A stretch of 64,000 bases of DNA from JAEVLT01 sp964484065. GTDB lineage: Bacteria; Bacillota; Bacilli; Bacillales; Cytobacillaceae. The stretch is taken from assembly GCA_964484065.1 (NCBI GenBank), contig CAZAEW010000001.1, positions 248,001 to 312,000 of the forward strand, given 5' to 3'. Positions 1 to 7,614 of the stretch are shown here, piece after piece (the stretch's first letter is position 1; the number at the start of each line of letters is the position of its first letter). The position numbers and the translations under genes are program-made. The notes beneath the pieces are model-generated. The model ran no database searches, had not been told where the DNA came from, and was given only the letters and a program-made list of their open reading frames with translations.

Positions 1-713
1 CCCTTTTTCACCAGATAATAGTAAAGCAGGTAGGCGATGCCTGATCCAAATGCACCTAAACCGATAAATGGAAAAAGTAAATTCGAATGATTAAACTTTT
101 CCAGCGAGGATGGGGCTAAGCTGACCATCGCTACAAAACTGATCAACGTTGAAAGAGCTAATGTAAAAAAAGAAGTCTGAAGCACAGTTAACAGCGAAAG
201 ACCTCTTTTTGACAGCTGTCCGCCTATGCCATAGAACAGTGCAGCGCCCACCATGAGGAACACCCCTAAAGTATTGCTCGAGAAGAAATCCGTTAATTTT
301 ATTCCTGATAAAACAAAAATGCCAATAAAACCGATGATAATACCGGCCCATTGATTTTTCTTTAAAGGTGCTGAAAAAAAGAGAAAGCCGATAATTAACG
401 TCCAGACAGGTGTAGTCGCATTGATTCCTGAAGCAAGGCCTGTAGTAATTTTTGTTTCACTTGAGCATATGAACAGCCAAGGAAGGGCATTATTAAAAAG
501 TGCAACAAAAAACAATTTGAACCACGGCAGGTTTTTTAGGTGGATTTTTTCTTTACTAAAAAGAAGAACGATAAACAGCATAATTGTTCCGAATAAACAG
601 CGGCCGAATACAATTGCTGCAGGATCAAGCTCAAAGAGGAGAATTTTCATAAACAAAAATGATGTTCCCCAAATTAAACTTAATAAGATTAACGCGCTGT
701 ATAACTTACTCAT
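1..713 (-). CDS. EamA/DMT-family membrane transporter, 3' end cut by window
   Basis: Reading the minus strand from an ATG at 713 gives one open frame that runs off the window start, about 237 residues without a stop. It begins MSKLYSALILLSLIWGTSFL and contains a series of hydrophobic segments about 20 residues long. This is the pattern of the drug/metabolite transporter (EamA) superfamily, normally about 300 residues and 10 membrane helices, so roughly 60 residues are missing. The WGTSF signature in helix 1 and a repeated two-half layout support the family. The substrate cannot be told from sequence. It is transcribed away from the rpoY-rnjA operon. Confidence 0.85.
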   Translation of the reverse strand, partial: MSKLYSALILLSLIWGTSFLFMKILLFELDPAAIVFGRCLFGTIMLFIVLLFSKEKIHLKNLPWFKLFFVALFNNALPWLFICSSETKITTGLASGINATTPVWTLIIGFLFFSAPLKKNQWAGIIIGFIGIFVLSGIKLTDFFSSNTLGVFLMVGAALFYGIGGQLSKRGLSLLTVLQTSFFTLALSTLISFVAMVSLAPSSLEKFNHSNLLFPFIGLGAFGSGIAYLLYYYLVKK

Positions 714-951
714 TGTTTAAATATTCCCCCTTTGATGTATATTATTAAAACACTAAGCCCTGCAAAAAAATTTGTCAATTTGATTAAGATTTAGTGAATT
801 CCAGCTTTATCCATGAAATAATCCGCTCATTCATCATATAATAATAGTAAAAAGAAGCTGTTATTCTTTAAAAAAAATTCAGGTTATTGCACCTGGCTTC
901 TTTACATTGGACAAGGATCGTTTAAAATAAGAAGTGAGGAGATGATCCACT

Positions 952-1023
952 ATGTTGAAGAAGCTGAGAAAAAAGCTCTTAAAACAGTGGAAAGATTTAC
1001 TGCGTAAAAAATCAATTGCCTAA
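952..1023 (+). CDS. 23-residue cationic amphipathic peptide
   Basis: A GTGAGGAG ribosome binding site at 935-942 lies 9 bases before an ATG. The frame encodes 23 residues with 11 Lys/Arg, one Trp and seven Leu, and a rho-independent terminator follows within 10 bases. Leucines and the Trp at residues 2, 5, 9, 13, 16 and 17 would fall on one face of a helix and lysines on the other, so a membrane-surface amphipathic helix is likely. Size and character resemble small membrane-binding peptides such as SpoVM or delta-hemolysin, but there is no sequence match that I recognise. The strong binding site and its own terminator argue that it is really expressed. The function is unknown. Confidence 0.6.
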   Translation: MLKKLRKKLLKQWKDLLRKKSIA

Positions 1024-1030
1024 AACTTTT

Positions 1031-1065
1031 GAGCCCTTCAAAGTTGCGAAGGGCTCCTTCCTTAT
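1031..1065 (+). terminator. Rho-independent terminator of the 23-aa peptide gene
   Basis: A perfect 9-bp inverted repeat, GAGCCCTTC / GAAGGGCTC, with an 8-base loop is followed by a pyrimidine-rich tail (CTTCCTTATT). Confidence 0.7.
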
Positions 1066-1176
1066 TGTAAATTGAATTAATATGATCCTTTTTTGCATTT
1101 TTTTCTTGTACCCCTTTCTAAATTTTGTAGTAAGGGGGCTTGATATGAGATGATATGAAAAAGATGTAAATTTTTA

Positions 1177-1182
1177 TATAAT
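1177..1182 (+). promoter_or_regulatory. -10 element of the rpoY-rnjA operon
   Basis: A TATAAT hexamer lies 35 bases before the rpoY start. The -35 region is weak. An inverted repeat CCCCTT / AAGGGG at 1111-1137 lies upstream. Confidence 0.45.
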
Positions 1183-1216
1183 AGAATAAGTATTGTGGAG
1201 TTAGGAGCGATTTATG

Positions 1217-1429
1217 ATGTTATTCAAAGTTTATTATCAAGAAAGTCTAAATGAAGTACCGGTAAGAGAAAACACGAAAACTCTTTTTATTGAGGGAGAA
1301 TCAGAAAGAGATGTTCGGAAAAAAATTGCCGATCGGCACTTTAATGTTGAATATATACAAGCTGTACAAGGAGCATTCTTAGAATACGAAAAGCAAAGTG
1401 AACATTTTAAAGTATTGGAGATTGAATAA
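1217..1429 (+). CDS. rpoY: RNA polymerase epsilon subunit
   Basis: This is the small auxiliary epsilon subunit of Firmicute RNA polymerase (YkzG family), about 70 residues. The frame reads MLFKVYYQESLNEVPVRENT and keeps the family pattern FKVYYQ, EVPVRE, IEGESERDVR and GAFLEYE. Two adjacent ATG codons occur at 1214 and 1217. The AGGAG at 1203-1207 spaces better (9 bases) to the second, which also gives the usual family N-terminus. It lies 3 bases before rnjA, the conserved pairing of these genes in Bacillus. RpoY binds the core enzyme and is linked to resistance against phage and transcription roadblocks in the literature. Confidence 0.95.
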   Translation: MLFKVYYQESLNEVPVRENTKTLFIEGESERDVRKKIADRHFNVEYIQAVQGAFLEYEKQSEHFKVLEIE

Positions 1430-1432
1430 TTT

Positions 1433-3100
1433 ATGAAATTTGTGAAAAATGATCAAACTGCAGTTTTTGCCTTGGGAGGACTCGGTGAAATCGGCAAAAA
1501 CACTTACGCAGTACAATTCCAGGATGAAATCATCTTAATCGATGCCGGAATTAAGTTCCCAGAAGATGAACTTTTAGGTATCGATTACGTCATCCCGGAT
1601 TATACGTATTTAATTAAAAATCAAGATAAAATTAAAGGGCTGTTTGTCACACATGGCCACGAGGACCATATTGGCGGCATTCCCTATCTGTTAAGGGAAG
1701 TTAATATCCCGATCTACGGAGGAAAACTGGCGCTTGGGTTAATTAAAAATAAGCTTGAAGAACACGGGTTACTAAGGAATGCAAAATTAATCGAAATTCA
1801 CGAAGACGATATTATAAAATTCCGCAAAACCTCCGTTACTTTTTTCCGGACAACGCACAGTATCCCGGATTCCTATGGAATTGTTGTTAAAACTCCTCCT
1901 GGTCAAATTGTCCATACAGGCGATTTCAAATTTGATTTCACTCCCGTAGGCGATCCCGCCAACCTAACAAAAATGGCTGAAATCGGTAAAGAGGGTGTTC
2001 TATGCTTGCTCTCAGACAGCACTAATAGTGAAATACCGGAGTTTACGATGTCAGAGCGGCGCGTTGGAGAAAGCATTGAAGACATATTCAGGAAAGTAGA
2101 GGGACGGGTAATATTTGCTACTTTCGCATCGAATATTCACAGACTTCAGCAAGTTACTGCTGCTGCTGTTTCCAACGGAAGAAAAATCGCAGTGTTTGGC
2201 AGAAGCATGGAGGCTGCCATTAATATCGGTCTTGACCTTGGCTATATTAATGCGCCGAAGGATACATTCATTGATGCTCAACAAATAAATCGCCTTCCGG
2301 CTAATAAAGTGACCATTCTTTGTACAGGCAGTCAAGGTGAGCCTATGGCTGCTTTATCGAGGATTGCGAATGGAACTCACAGACAAATCCAAATTATCCC
2401 TGGCGACACTGTTGTCTTTTCCTCTTCACCTATCCCGGGAAATACAATCAGTGTCAGCAGAACGATTAATATGCTGTTCCGTGCCGGTGCGGAAGTAATT
2501 CATGGAAAATTAAGCAACATCCATACTTCGGGACACGGCGGACAGGAAGAACAAAAATTGATGCTCCGCTTAATAAGACCAAAGTTTTTTATGCCGATTC
2601 ACGGGGAATACCGGATGCAAAGAATGCATGCTAAGCTTGCTGTTGATTGCGGTGTAAAAGAGGAAAACTGTTTTATTATGGATAACGGTGAAGTCTTGGC
2701 ATTGTCGAGCGATACAGCCCAAGTAGCAGGAAAAATTCAATCCGGGTCGATTTATATTGATGGAAGCGGCGTCGGCGATATCGGAAATATTGTGCTGCGT
2801 GACAGAAGAATTCTGTCTGAAGAAGGACTCGTCATTGTTGTCGTCAGCATAAATATGAAAGAATTTAAGATAGCCGCAGGGCCGGATTTAATTTCGCGGG
2901 GATTTGTTTACATGAGAGAATCCGGAGATTTAATCAATGATGCTCAAAGTCTGATCACCAAGCATTTACAAAAAGTGATGGAACGGAAAACAAGCCAATG
3001 GTCGGAAATTAAAAATGAAATTACTGATACGCTTGCTCCATTCCTTTATGAAAAAACCAAACGCCGTCCAATGATTTTACCGATCATTATGGAAGTCTAA
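1433..3100 (+). CDS. rnjA: Ribonuclease J1
   Basis: This is a metallo-beta-lactamase/beta-CASP ribonuclease with 5'-3' exonuclease and endonuclease activity, central to mRNA turnover and rRNA maturation in Bacillus. The 555-residue frame is full length. The zinc-binding motif THGHEDHIGG sits near residues 73-82, TGDFKFD follows near 162, and the GQEE and HGEYRM histidine motifs lie in the beta-CASP half. The C-terminal domain with the VNxxxF-like region is present. It starts 3 bases after rpoY, so the two are almost certainly cotranscribed. A bidirectional terminator follows. Confidence 0.98.
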   Translation: MKFVKNDQTAVFALGGLGEIGKNTYAVQFQDEIILIDAGIKFPEDELLGIDYVIPDYTYLIKNQDKIKGLFVTHGHEDHIGGIPYLLREVNIPIYGGKLALGLIKNKLEEHGLLRNAKLIEIHEDDIIKFRKTSVTFFRTTHSIPDSYGIVVKTPPGQIVHTGDFKFDFTPVGDPANLTKMAEIGKEGVLCLLSDSTNSEIPEFTMSERRVGESIEDIFRKVEGRVIFATFASNIHRLQQVTAAAVSNGRKIAVFGRSMEAAINIGLDLGYINAPKDTFIDAQQINRLPANKVTILCTGSQGEPMAALSRIANGTHRQIQIIPGDTVVFSSSPIPGNTISVSRTINMLFRAGAEVIHGKLSNIHTSGHGGQEEQKLMLRLIRPKFFMPIHGEYRMQRMHAKLAVDCGVKEENCFIMDNGEVLALSSDTAQVAGKIQSGSIYIDGSGVGDIGNIVLRDRRILSEEGLVIVVVSINMKEFKIAAGPDLISRGFVYMRESGDLINDAQSLITKHLQKVMERKTSQWSEIKNEITDTLAPFLYEKTKRRPMILPIIMEV

Positions 3101-3108
3101 TTATTTTA

Positions 3109-3145
3109 AAAAAAGCCACTCATCTATTTGATGAGTGGCTTTTAC
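3109..3145. terminator. Bidirectional terminator between rnjA and ykuV
   Basis: AAAAAGCCACTCATC and GATGAGTGGCTTTT form a 13-15 bp stem with a 5-base loop. A-tract on one side and T-tract on the other, between convergent genes. Confidence 0.9.
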
Positions 3146-3163
3146 TAGCTTATCCCAGCTTTT

Positions 3164-3607
3164 TTAGGTTTCTTCTAAAACCCTGTTTACTCTTTTTTCA
3201 AGCATTTTCATGCCGCTGCCTCCTGCCTGAAAGTGGCGGAGCCTGCCTTCTCGGTCAAAAACATAGTAAGCAGGCACATATTGATTTTCAAATGCTTCTG
3301 TTAATTTATGTTCGCTATCGACAAAAATAGGCTGTGTAATCCCATGTTCTGCCGCTGCCTTTTTAATTTCTTCGATATCCAGATCATTTTCTGATCTAGG
3401 CATATGAACGGCAACAACATTTAACCTGCCCTGAAATTGATCACGAAATTGATTTACAAGCGGCATGGCTTCTTTACATAAATGACAGCTGATCGACCAG
3501 AAGTGAATTAATGTTGGTTTTTCTCCAATTAATTCATCTCTTGTCCGCTCCCCGTTTATCCATTCTGTTGCACCGGTAAGCTCAGGCATCAAATCTCTCA
3601 ACTTCAT
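3164..3607 (-). CDS. ykuV: Thiol-disulfide oxidoreductase YkuV (TlpA/redoxin family)
   Basis: This is a 147-residue thioredoxin-fold protein with the active-site pair Cys41-His-Leu-Cys44 in WSISCHLCKE. It lacks a signal peptide or membrane anchor, so it should act in the cytoplasm, unlike ResA or StoA. It is close to B. subtilis YkuV along its whole length (PTLIHFWS, VAVHMPRSE, YVPAYYVFD, FQAGGSGMKMLEKR). It lies directly downstream of the peroxiredoxin ykuU, with a terminator-like hairpin between them, and may be the disulfide reductase partner of that enzyme. The partner role is inferred from proximity. Confidence 0.95.
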   Translation of the reverse strand: MKLRDLMPELTGATEWINGERTRDELIGEKPTLIHFWSISCHLCKEAMPLVNQFRDQFQGRLNVVAVHMPRSENDLDIEEIKKAAAEHGITQPIFVDSEHKLTEAFENQYVPAYYVFDREGRLRHFQAGGSGMKMLEKRVNRVLEET

Positions 3608-3639
3608 CTTTTTAGACCTCCATTATCTCCTTTTAGCAA

Positions 3640-3677
3640 AAAGACCTAACGCTTTTAGAAGGGTTAGGTCTTTTTTT
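3640..3677. terminator. Terminator hairpin between ykuU and ykuV
   Basis: AAAAAGACCTAAC and GTTAGGTCTTTTTT form an 11-13 bp stem. It would stop or attenuate ykuU transcription before ykuV. Confidence 0.8.
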
Positions 3678-3684
3678 ATGAATA

Positions 3685-4233
3685 TTAAACATTAAGAGTT
3701 GCTTGTCCTGGTTTCCAGTTTGCAGGGCAAAGTCCGCCAGTTTGCAAAGCTTGAAGGACACGCAATGTTTCATCTACATCACGGCCGATATTATTGTGGT
3801 GAACCACTTGGTACATTAATTCGCCTTCCGGATTGATGATAAATAAGCCGCGAAGTGCGATACCGTCTTCCTCGATCAAAACGCCATAATCACGGGTTAC
3901 AGTATGGTTTGTATCGGCTGCTAATGAATATTTTAGATCTCCAAGGCCATTTTCTTTACGGTCTGTTTTAATCCAAGCAAGATGGGTATGAATTGTATCA
4001 GTTGAAGCGCCAATAACGACTGCATCAAGATCTTCAAATTCATCATAACGGTCAGAAATGGCCGTAATTTCAGTTGGACATACAAAAGTGAAATCCATTG
4101 GATAAAAGAATAAGACAGTCCATTTATCATTCTTCATATTTTCTTCAAGACTTACTTTTCCAAATTCTTTGTTTGGCAAAACAGCATCCATTTCAAAACG
4201 TGGTGCTTGCTTACCTACCATGCGTTCTGGCAT
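3685..4233 (-). CDS. ykuU: Typical 2-Cys peroxiredoxin YkuU
   Basis: This AhpC/Prx1-type peroxidase reduces H2O2 and organic hydroperoxides. The 182-residue frame carries the peroxidatic cysteine Cys52 in FTFVCPTE and the resolving cysteine Cys169 in GGLCPANW. The start at 4233 was chosen because GGAGGGATTAATA precedes that ATG and the N-terminus MPERMVGKQAPRFEM matches the family; the in-frame codon at 4248 is upstream of the binding site. A consensus sigma-A promoter and a PerR-like box lie upstream, which fits peroxide control. Confidence 0.96.
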   Translation of the reverse strand: MPERMVGKQAPRFEMDAVLPNKEFGKVSLEENMKNDKWTVLFFYPMDFTFVCPTEITAISDRYDEFEDLDAVVIGASTDTIHTHLAWIKTDRKENGLGDLKYSLAADTNHTVTRDYGVLIEEDGIALRGLFIINPEGELMYQVVHHNNIGRDVDETLRVLQALQTGGLCPANWKPGQATLNV

Positions 4234-4315
4234 TATTAATCCCTCCAAAATTGATTATTTAATGAGATTCATCTAAAAGTGGAGATTCTCACTTGTTAAC
4301 TTATTGACTGTTTTC

Positions 4316-4344
4316 ATTATAGAGTAATCGCACTTTTTAGTCAA
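4316..4344 (-). promoter_or_regulatory. Sigma-A promoter of ykuU
   Basis: On the minus strand, TTGACT (4344-4339) and TATAAT (4321-4316) are separated by 17 bases. The start of transcription is expected near 4309. Confidence 0.8.
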
Positions 4345-4351
4345 TATTATA

Positions 4352-4366
4352 TTATAATTAATATAA
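4352..4366. promoter_or_regulatory. Candidate PerR box upstream of ykuU
   Basis: TTATAATTAATATAA matches the 7-1-7 PerR consensus TTATAATNATTATAA at 14 of 15 positions. It sits just upstream of the -35 hexamer. The surrounding DNA is very AT-rich, so a chance match is possible. Confidence 0.4.
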
Positions 4367-4504
4367 ATAAAAATTAATTATAATCAAAGACCTAATTTAT
4401 CCACCAATAAGTTTGCCCTTTATGTCCTGTTATAAACACATTCTGAGGGAAAATAATTTCCTGCTGCTGCCAAAAACAATCTGATTACCAGCATTTCTTT
4501 AAGA

Positions 4505-5632
4505 CTAAACTGATTGATTTCCTTTATAACATAGATATTTAGTGATTGTCTCAATCGCAAATCCAATCGCTTCTTCATTCGGATTGATTTTTGAGTGGTG
4601 AAGTCCAAACGGTGATTGAACTCCCAGCCAAAACATAAATCCCGGAATTTCCTTAAGCATATAGCCAAAGTCTTCGCCAGTCATCGCTTCCTTACATTCA
4701 ATAACGTGCGCATTTGTCTCACTGCGGGAAAACGTCATAAATTCCTGTGTTAAACCGCTGTGATTATTCACTTCATAATAATTCGCCCCAAAATCGATCA
4801 CTGCTTGACATTCAAATCCGGTTTCAATACCTGAAACGATATTCTTGATACGGCTTTTCACTTTCTCCATTGATTCTGGTGACAAGGTTCGGATTGTTCC
4901 CTCCAGCCTCGCTTTTTCCGCAATGATATTTTGGACAGTTCCGCCCGTTATTTTACCAATCGTAATCACCGCGCTGTCTAATGGGTCGACATTTCGAGAA
5001 ATAATGGTTTGCAATTGATTAACTAACGCGCAGGCCGCAATCACCATATCATTGGTTTGATGAGGATAGGCAGCATGGCCGCCTTTTCCTTTTAAATCAA
5101 TAAATAACTCTGAAGTGTTGGCAAATAACAGCCCTTCTTTTATGGCAATTGAACCAACCGGATACTCCGGAGCAATGTGAAGAGCAATTATCATATCCGG
5201 TTTCCATTCCTGCATGATCTCTGAGCCAAGCATCGGCTCCGCCCCGCCAGGACCTTCTTCTGCCGGCTGGAATATGAATAAAAGATCATCCTCAATTTGA
5301 TTGTCAATAAAATAACTGAGGACTCCGAGGGCGATGCTCATATGTAGATCATGACCGCATGCATGCATCTGTCCGGAATGTTGAGAAGAAAAGGACAACC
5401 CGGTTTCTTCCTCAATCGGCAAACCGTCAATATCGGTCCGATAACCAATTATTTTTTTCGGATTTCTTCCATGAACTTTTACAAACAACCCCGTTTTCCA
5501 TTTTTTTATCGTTAATCGCTCTTGCGGTAAGGTGTTAAGATATTTCAGTAAATAGGCTTGTGTTTTTATTTCCTGAAAGCCAAGTTCCGGAATTTGGTGA
5601 AGTTCACGGCGGATTTTTATAAATGGGTTCAA
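4505..5632 (-). CDS. dapL: N-acetyldiaminopimelate deacetylase
   Basis: This is an M20-family amidohydrolase of the acetyl branch of lysine and diaminopimelate synthesis (B. subtilis YkuR), 375 residues. Metal-binding motifs are visible: MHACGHDLHM near residue 90, FQPAEEGPGGAEP near 122, and the C-terminal MTGEDFGYM and LHHSKINPNEE. It starts with TTG at 5632 after AAAGGACGTG. It follows dapH in the same direction, but a 220-bp repeat element with a long hairpin separates the two, so cotranscription may be attenuated here. Confidence 0.95.
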   Translation of the reverse strand: MNPFIKIRRELHQIPELGFQEIKTQAYLLKYLNTLPQERLTIKKWKTGLFVKVHGRNPKKIIGYRTDIDGLPIEEETGLSFSSQHSGQMHACGHDLHMSIALGVLSYFIDNQIEDDLLFIFQPAEEGPGGAEPMLGSEIMQEWKPDMIIALHIAPEYPVGSIAIKEGLLFANTSELFIDLKGKGGHAAYPHQTNDMVIAACALVNQLQTIISRNVDPLDSAVITIGKITGGTVQNIIAEKARLEGTIRTLSPESMEKVKSRIKNIVSGIETGFECQAVIDFGANYYEVNNHSGLTQEFMTFSRSETNAHVIECKEAMTGEDFGYMLKEIPGFMFWLGVQSPFGLHHSKINPNEEAIGFAIETITKYLCYKGNQSV

Positions 5633-5648
5633 TTAAGTCACGTCCTTT

Positions 5649-5864
5649 AAGAAAAGCGTGGAGGCGGCCTCCACGCTTTTCTTGTATTTAGCTGGTAAGA
5701 AAGTATAAACTTTTTCAAAGTCTATACTTTCTTCCTGCGCACGATGGACAGGATGTCCTAGTCAGGCTAGTGCCACAAGAAGTGGCGCTCTACGAGCCCG
5801 GAAAGCGCAACTACGCCTCTGTCTTCGCCCTTAAGGGCTTGCCAATCGGCGAGTTTTCTTTATA
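5649..5864. repeat. Dispersed structured repeat, copy A, between dapH and dapL
   Basis: A 16-bp perfect inverted repeat (5649-5664 and 5668-5683, 3-base loop) is followed by a second hairpin, AAGAAAGTATA / TATACTTTCTT (5697-5733). The core at 5811-5864, containing CTACGCCTCTGTCTTCGCCC and GCCAATCGGCGAGTTTTC, recurs at 51809-51860 and 55988-56043. The right end overlaps the dapH stop codon. No protein is encoded. It is probably a non-autonomous mobile or structured intergenic element. Confidence 0.75.
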
Positions 5865-6561
5865 ATTTACGAAGCTCGTCTAAAATTTCTGTTTTGGATT
5901 TTGTCTTCTCATCAATGTCCTTTAGTTTTCTTGCAGGCGTTCCGCCAACAACAGTATAAGGAGGTACATCATCGATGACAACCGCACCTGCGGCTACAAT
6001 GGCTCCCTTGCCAATTGTAACACCTTCAAGAACTACTGCATTTGCTCCAATCAGTACATCGTCTTCAACCACAACAGGTTTAGCAGACGGCGGTTCAATC
6101 ACACCTGCTAAAACGGTTCCGGCTCCGATATGGCAGTTTTTGCCCACTGTTGCGCGCCCACCTAAGATTGCACCCATGTCAATCATCGTGCCTTCCCCGA
6201 TAACTGCGCCAATATTAATGACAGCTCCCATCATAATAACGGCATTATCACCAATTTCAACTTGATCGCGAATAATCGCACCCGGCTCAATCCGAGCTTT
6301 AATATTTTTGGTATTTAATAACGGAATCGCAGAATTGCGGCGGTCGTTTTCAACAACATAATCTTCAATTTTTGCCTGATTGGATTCCAATGCGGCATTG
6401 ATCTCAGCCCATTCACCGAAAACAACCCCTGTTGTCCCATTGATAAATACTTTTGATCCGCAGCCAAAATCAATTCCCTCTAAATCTCCCTTGACATAGA
6501 CTTTTACTGGAGTTGATTTTTTGCTATTGGCAATAAATGAAATAATTTCATATGCATCCAT
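5860..6561 (-). CDS. dapH: 2,3,4,5-tetrahydropyridine-2,6-dicarboxylate N-acetyltransferase
   Basis: This 233-residue enzyme acetylates tetrahydrodipicolinate with acetyl-CoA, the first committed step of the acetylase route to meso-diaminopimelate. The N-terminal DapH domain (DAYEIISFIANSKKSTPVKV) is followed by a left-handed beta helix of hexapeptide repeats (IEPGAIIRDQVEIGDNAVIM, then more to about residue 210). The ATG at 6561 follows GGGGGACCATAAA. Its partner dapL is downstream. The last codons abut the repeat element. Confidence 0.97.
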   Translation of the reverse strand: MDAYEIISFIANSKKSTPVKVYVKGDLEGIDFGCGSKVFINGTTGVVFGEWAEINAALESNQAKIEDYVVENDRRNSAIPLLNTKNIKARIEPGAIIRDQVEIGDNAVIMMGAVINIGAVIGEGTMIDMGAILGGRATVGKNCHIGAGTVLAGVIEPPSAKPVVVEDDVLIGANAVVLEGVTIGKGAIVAAGAVVIDDVPPYTVVGGTPARKLKDIDEKTKSKTEILDELRKL

Positions 6562-6635
6562 TTTATGGTCCCCCTATTATGTATTTGCTAGAAATTACTT
6601 TAGCAGACAAAAGAAATGAAAACAAGAAAAAGCGA

Positions 6636-7517
6636 TCAGTGATTTTCTGCAATATGTTCTTGTACCACTTCGACAAAAGCCTTAACTTGTTTTAACTGGA
6701 AAGAAGAGTCATATCCTAACAGCCATGTATCCCTATATAATGGCTCATTATTTTCATCGTGAAGAGTAACTTTAAGAATATCCTTATCTGTAGAGCTTAA
6801 GGTAATAGACGGCAAAATCGAATAACCGATCCCATTAAACGTCATTTGTTTGCATGTCTCAATTTGGTCGACAACCACAGTTCGTTTCGGAGCGGTTTTA
6901 AACATGCGCATCCACCACTCCTGAATTTCTTGATAATAATTAGAATCACTTTTAAATTGGATAAACGGACGGTCTGTTTCCAACAGCTGATCCGGGTGGG
7001 AAATTTCTTTATCAACTAAATACAAAATATCTTTAAATAAGTGAATTTTCACGCCTTTCCAGTCAGGAGCGCCCCGAATGATTCCAATATGAACCTGGTC
7101 ATCATATAAACATCTTAAGATTTCGCTGCTCCACCCGGTGATAAGCGAAATCTTTACTTGCGGATATTTTTCGATATATCTTTTTAAGACCTTTGGCAGC
7201 CAATTCTGTCCCACGATTGACGCTACTGCTATTTTTAACGTTCCGGAAACCTCTGCTTGAAGTGATTGGATGGTTTCCCTTACTTTTTCCTGCTTATTTA
7301 GGACATCATTAACAAATGAAATGACATGTTCACCTGCTGAAGTTAACGACAGTCCCTTTTGAGAGCGGATAAATAACTTTGTTCCCCACTCTTTTTCGAT
7401 TGTTTGCAGACGCTGAGAAAGAGCAGGCTGAGAAACAAACAATCTTTCTGCCGCTTTTCTCATATTCATTTCTTGTGCGAGAACGGATAATAATTGAAAT
7501 TCTGACAATGAGGACAA
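6636..7517 (-). CDS. ccpC: LysR-type regulator CcpC
   Basis: CcpC represses citB and citZ and responds to citrate in Bacillus. The protein has an N-terminal winged helix (NMRKAAERLFVSQPALSQRL near residues 15-35) and a LysR effector domain, nearly identical in pattern to B. subtilis YkuM. I placed the start at the TTG at 7517. The AAGAGGG site abuts the ATG at 7523 with no spacing but is 6 bases from this TTG, and the resulting 293 residues equal the B. subtilis length. Confidence 0.93.
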   Translation of the reverse strand: MSSLSEFQLLSVLAQEMNMRKAAERLFVSQPALSQRLQTIEKEWGTKLFIRSQKGLSLTSAGEHVISFVNDVLNKQEKVRETIQSLQAEVSGTLKIAVASIVGQNWLPKVLKRYIEKYPQVKISLITGWSSEILRCLYDDQVHIGIIRGAPDWKGVKIHLFKDILYLVDKEISHPDQLLETDRPFIQFKSDSNYYQEIQEWWMRMFKTAPKRTVVVDQIETCKQMTFNGIGYSILPSITLSSTDKDILKVTLHDENNEPLYRDTWLLGYDSSFQLKQVKAFVEVVQEHIAENH

Positions 7518-7561
7518 TGTCATCCCTCTTTATAAGTTTTTCTTATATTATAGGTAAAAAG

Positions 7562-7596
7562 AGAGCTGATGTCATTTAACATCTTCAGCCCTTTAA
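7562..7596 (-). terminator. Possible terminator after the DHA2 exporter gene
   Basis: GCTGAAGATGT / ACATCAGC forms an imperfect stem on the minus strand, followed by TCTCTTTTTA. Confidence 0.4.
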
Positions 7597-7614
7597 AGCA
7601 AATTTATGTTTTTA

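Noticed and set aside
421..720. Plus-strand frame of 99 residues at the left edge
   Set aside because: It is antisense to the EamA permease frame, which has continuous hydrophobic helices and family motifs; the plus frame has no binding site.
1111..1137. CCCCTT / AAGGGG repeat before rpoY as a riboswitch
   Set aside because: Only one 6-bp stem with a long loop is visible; no known riboswitch core or terminator partner.
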